Source: Paludibacteraceae bacterium | Lineage (GTDB): Bacteria > Bacteroidota > Bacteroidia > Bacteroidales > Paludibacteraceae | Direction of reading: 5' to 3' | Assembly: GCA_016283095.1 (NCBI GenBank) | Contig: JAEEMG010000082.1 | Span: forward strand, 62,001 to 126,000 | DNA: 64,000 nucleotides | Shown here: one piece after another, positions 63,001-64,000 of the stretch | How the letters are laid out: the number at the start of each line of letters is the position of its first letter | Numbering within the stretch: position 1 is the stretch's first letter | Translations under genes and position numbers: made by a program | Notes under the pieces: model-generated | The model's input: the letters and a program-made list of their open reading frames with translations, nothing else | Databases searched by the model: none | What the model was told of the DNA's origin: nothing

Positions 63001-64000
63001 TTGAATCCAGACATACGCAACTCATCCAACCAAATCTCCATGTCTTTTGTCTCTCCGCTTTCATTGATTACTCCGACCATGATGGTCCTGATGTCTCCGA
63101 ATGACGGATGACCTTTGATAGTCAACTCATTGTTGCCGTATGCTCTTGTGTAACGCATCGTAGGATCAAAAGCTTTTCCTGCTTTGTTGGCCTTGTTGCG
63201 CTCCATCTTCAAGTTTACAAAATCGTCGAATGCGAAATCTACCTCCATAGGCCAGATTCCATCTCTGCTTATCTCTCCGGCTTGAGTGTAGGTTACGTTG
63301 TTGATTTTGTACTCGTAGTAGTTGTCTGTGTAGTCGGAACCAATACGCAAATAGAATTGTACTCCGTTGGCAGACTCATATGGATCGTTGTATTCGTCTT
63401 CAAAGTGAACGAACATTTTCAAACGCTCATATTGACGCACGTCGAGTGTGGTGCGTTTGTATGCACCGGCTGTCTCTTTTGGCTTCAATTGTGTCACAAC
63501 CATTCGCATAGACTGTTCGTTGTCGTGCCTGTTTGTGCTGGATGTCGGGTCTGTAGAACGGCGGATGCCTGGAGGCGTGTCGTATCGTACAGGCTTTTTT
63601 TGTCTGTCATTCTCATAACAAACAGAAGAAATCTGTATGGCTTCTGTGTTTGTCTTGATGTTGTTTGAGTAGCTGTTGTCACTTCCCTCAAACAACGCTT
63701 TGTCTCCTCTGTTGCTGATTGTTCTCCATTCAGTACGGGTCAGACTCATGCTTCCAAATCGGAGATATGTGGTGTCTTTGAATCCGGTCATATACATACG
63801 TATGTATCGGATTGATGTGAAGCTAGGTCCTTTCTTGTTTGTGGCATCCGAACCGTTTACGTCAGCATCTTGGAGAGGAATCTTTAAGCGATACCATGTT
63901 ACATTCTTCTCGCTTCCATCTTCAAGTTTTCCTGTGGTAGACTCTGTCCTGTTGACAATATAGTTGTCTTTCCACTTTGATGTGTCAGAAGAAAATATTT
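60006..64000 (-). CDS. sprA: T9SS translocon protein SprA (Sov), partial: C-terminal ~1330 residues
   Basis: The frame ends at 60006 and stays open to the window edge, so the N-terminal part is missing; the visible methionine at 63797 is internal, since the upstream codons read GPSFTSIRYIRM. SprA is the very large outer-membrane barrel through which T9SS substrates pass (about 2000-2500 aa in the family). Family features include PPGIRRSTDPTSSTNRHDNE, MEIWLDELRMSGFNEDGGWA, repeated long beta strands, and a C-terminal strand region (TTLKNSVRVKFEFNRNRTAG ... SKFGFKLHLLLTE). It lies about 24 kb from the porKLMN cluster. A terminator follows the stop. Confidence 0.93.
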   Translation of the reverse strand, partial: IFSSDTSKWKDNYIVNRTESTTGKLEDGSEKNVTWYRLKIPLQDADVNGSDATNKKGPSFTSIRYIRMYMTGFKDTTYLRFGSMSLTRTEWRTISNRGDKALFEGSDNSYSNNIKTNTEAIQISSVCYENDRQKKPVRYDTPPGIRRSTDPTSSTNRHDNEQSMRMVVTQLKPKETAGAYKRTTLDVRQYERLKMFVHFEDEYNDPYESANGVQFYLRIGSDYTDNYYEYKINNVTYTQAGEISRDGIWPMEVDFAFDDFVNLKMERNKANKAGKAFDPTMRYTRAYGNNELTIKGHPSFGDIRTIMVGVINESGETKDMEIWLDELRMSGFNEDGGWAALGKIGFTLSDFASFDATGRIETTGFGGIESNVMDRNMEDLYSLDMSTTVQLGKLFPEKAHVNMPLTITHSREKEKPKYDPTNTDVLLKDALKDATEEYKDSIEKISVISSEQTSFALTNVRVGIASKTPMPYDPANFSFSVAFTKRKEQDIDVQYDMTRTYRGNFNYSYSLTPKALMPFKNSKYFKKKKWKLFTDFGIYPMPNSYTFSVDMDRSYNEVLAREIGTDPSSISKKDLISDMTWDKNFNMTRRADIKWNFTKNIKLSFATAMNSEIEESLAYNSEYLDLPRMREYKYNRDYIYDLREDSITQWAKDLREATLKSFLAAGEPYNYSQQLNISYAIPINKISVFDWITANASYSGNYDWQRGVTLNTNSYTSNNDIADSKRSWNGDVRFNMETLYNKSAYLKDVNKKFSKATLAKKANEKLAARKDTTKKEDKVVEAPKPRVAKTYERKNLRLKKGNKTRISHRLAVNRIIVEAVDKDGNPYDLKYEIIDQNAINVIAKEDVNNITITVKEKMRKNEKLGNFLDGFVRSLMMVRNVSGNIRLTEGTTLNGYNKGSGFLGQAGSGEPGAKFTLGFYKAADAIEEAINKDQLGLEDVVNPIVLTHDQTLQVKTVLEPYTGIKFDLNAASSWNKSDEIYYFDGYNKGVEDLFEGTHSHTDIAIRRSSFKRGATVSSETFSDFIDNIYKMRAHIERSNPNRGEAEVPLNSADVLVPAFISAYKGESLDRNKDEKIIRRVGKMLPNWKFTLDLLSKAPILKEGFKAFNITHGYKCTYNVNSFSKHQGWDPLYDDLNGFGIIQDEDEATPFLVRSTKVDNVNLTEAFNPLVGINTTLKNSVRVKFEFNRNRTAGLDIPALQIVESYSKGFKIGGGYRIDNFGVIVGFVDKKKKTKVNNDLNLNLDIDFKNTEAFIRKFETIANTIEERSSGLQTVKAEFTAEYVVSQSMKISFFYDRSVSKPRVSTSYPITASKFGFKLHLLLTETTSRDD

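Noticed and set aside
1..64000. CRISPR arrays, insertion sequences and prophage
   Set aside because: No regularly spaced repeats, transposase or phage structural genes were found on reading the sequence; the Bro-N gene alone is not evidence of a prophage.

Overview
The window comes from a member of the Bacteroidota, most likely an anaerobic Bacteroidales of a gut- or rumen-like habitat. Four things point there. It carries type IX secretion (T9SS) core genes (porP/K/L/M/N and most of sprA) and several secreted proteins with C-terminal T9SS sorting domains. Its promoters fit the Bacteroidota consensus TTTG-N19-TAnnTTTG. It has a three-gene fumarate reductase/succinate dehydrogenase operon. It has family-typical genes such as a DPE2-like amylomaltase with two N-terminal CBM20 domains. 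The DNA is AT-rich. No rRNA, CRISPR array, insertion sequence or complete prophage was seen.

Layout. 1-9.8 kb (minus strand): a 3193-residue secreted LamG/adhesin-like T9SS protein followed by a coiled-coil lipoprotein cut by the window edge. 10.3-14 kb: CBM20-GH77 4-alpha-glucanotransferase converging on a DUF445 membrane protein. 14.2-18.8 kb: a Wza-like/Wzz-like polysaccharide export pair and a VanW-family protein. 19-21.3 kb: tRNA-Asp and tRNA-Thr, a ketoacyl synthase with an odd second half, and rpsO. 21.5-28.5 kb: porin and SLC13 dicarboxylate transporter on the minus strand, divergent from frdCAB, together a plausible C4-dicarboxylate/fumarate respiration module. 28.7-35.9 kb: prmA, a DUF2795 protein, and the T9SS operon porP-porK-porL-porM-porN. 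36.4-46.7 kb: housekeeping genes leuS, metY, pgeF-like, rpe and comEC, mixed with small secreted proteins and lipoproteins. 46.9-47.2 kb: tRNA-Met and two copies of tRNA-Glu(CTC).

47.4-53.1 kb is a secreted-protein locus: a small protein with a T9SS tail, a 985-residue protein with four FISUMP-type repeats, and a tandem GH5 protein whose catalytic glutamates are largely replaced by aspartate. 53.2-57.5 kb is an accessory region: a single-chain type IIG-like restriction-modification enzyme, a strongly structured RNA in its 5' leader, a Bro-N/antirepressor-like gene, and dispersed palindromic repeats that bracket the restriction gene in opposite orientation. 57.6-64 kb (minus): a calycin-like T9SS-exported protein and the C-terminal part of the giant translocon protein SprA, cut by the window edge.

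Together the SprA channel and the PorK/L/M/N motor-ring genes would export the four sorting-domain proteins found here. The strongest candidate for something undescribed is the multibranched RNA at 55920-56060: several of its helices pair properly only as a minus-strand transcript, which is the strand of the restriction gene 86 bp downstream. Next are the degenerate double GH5 protein and the giant 3193-residue exported protein with its lipoprotein partner.
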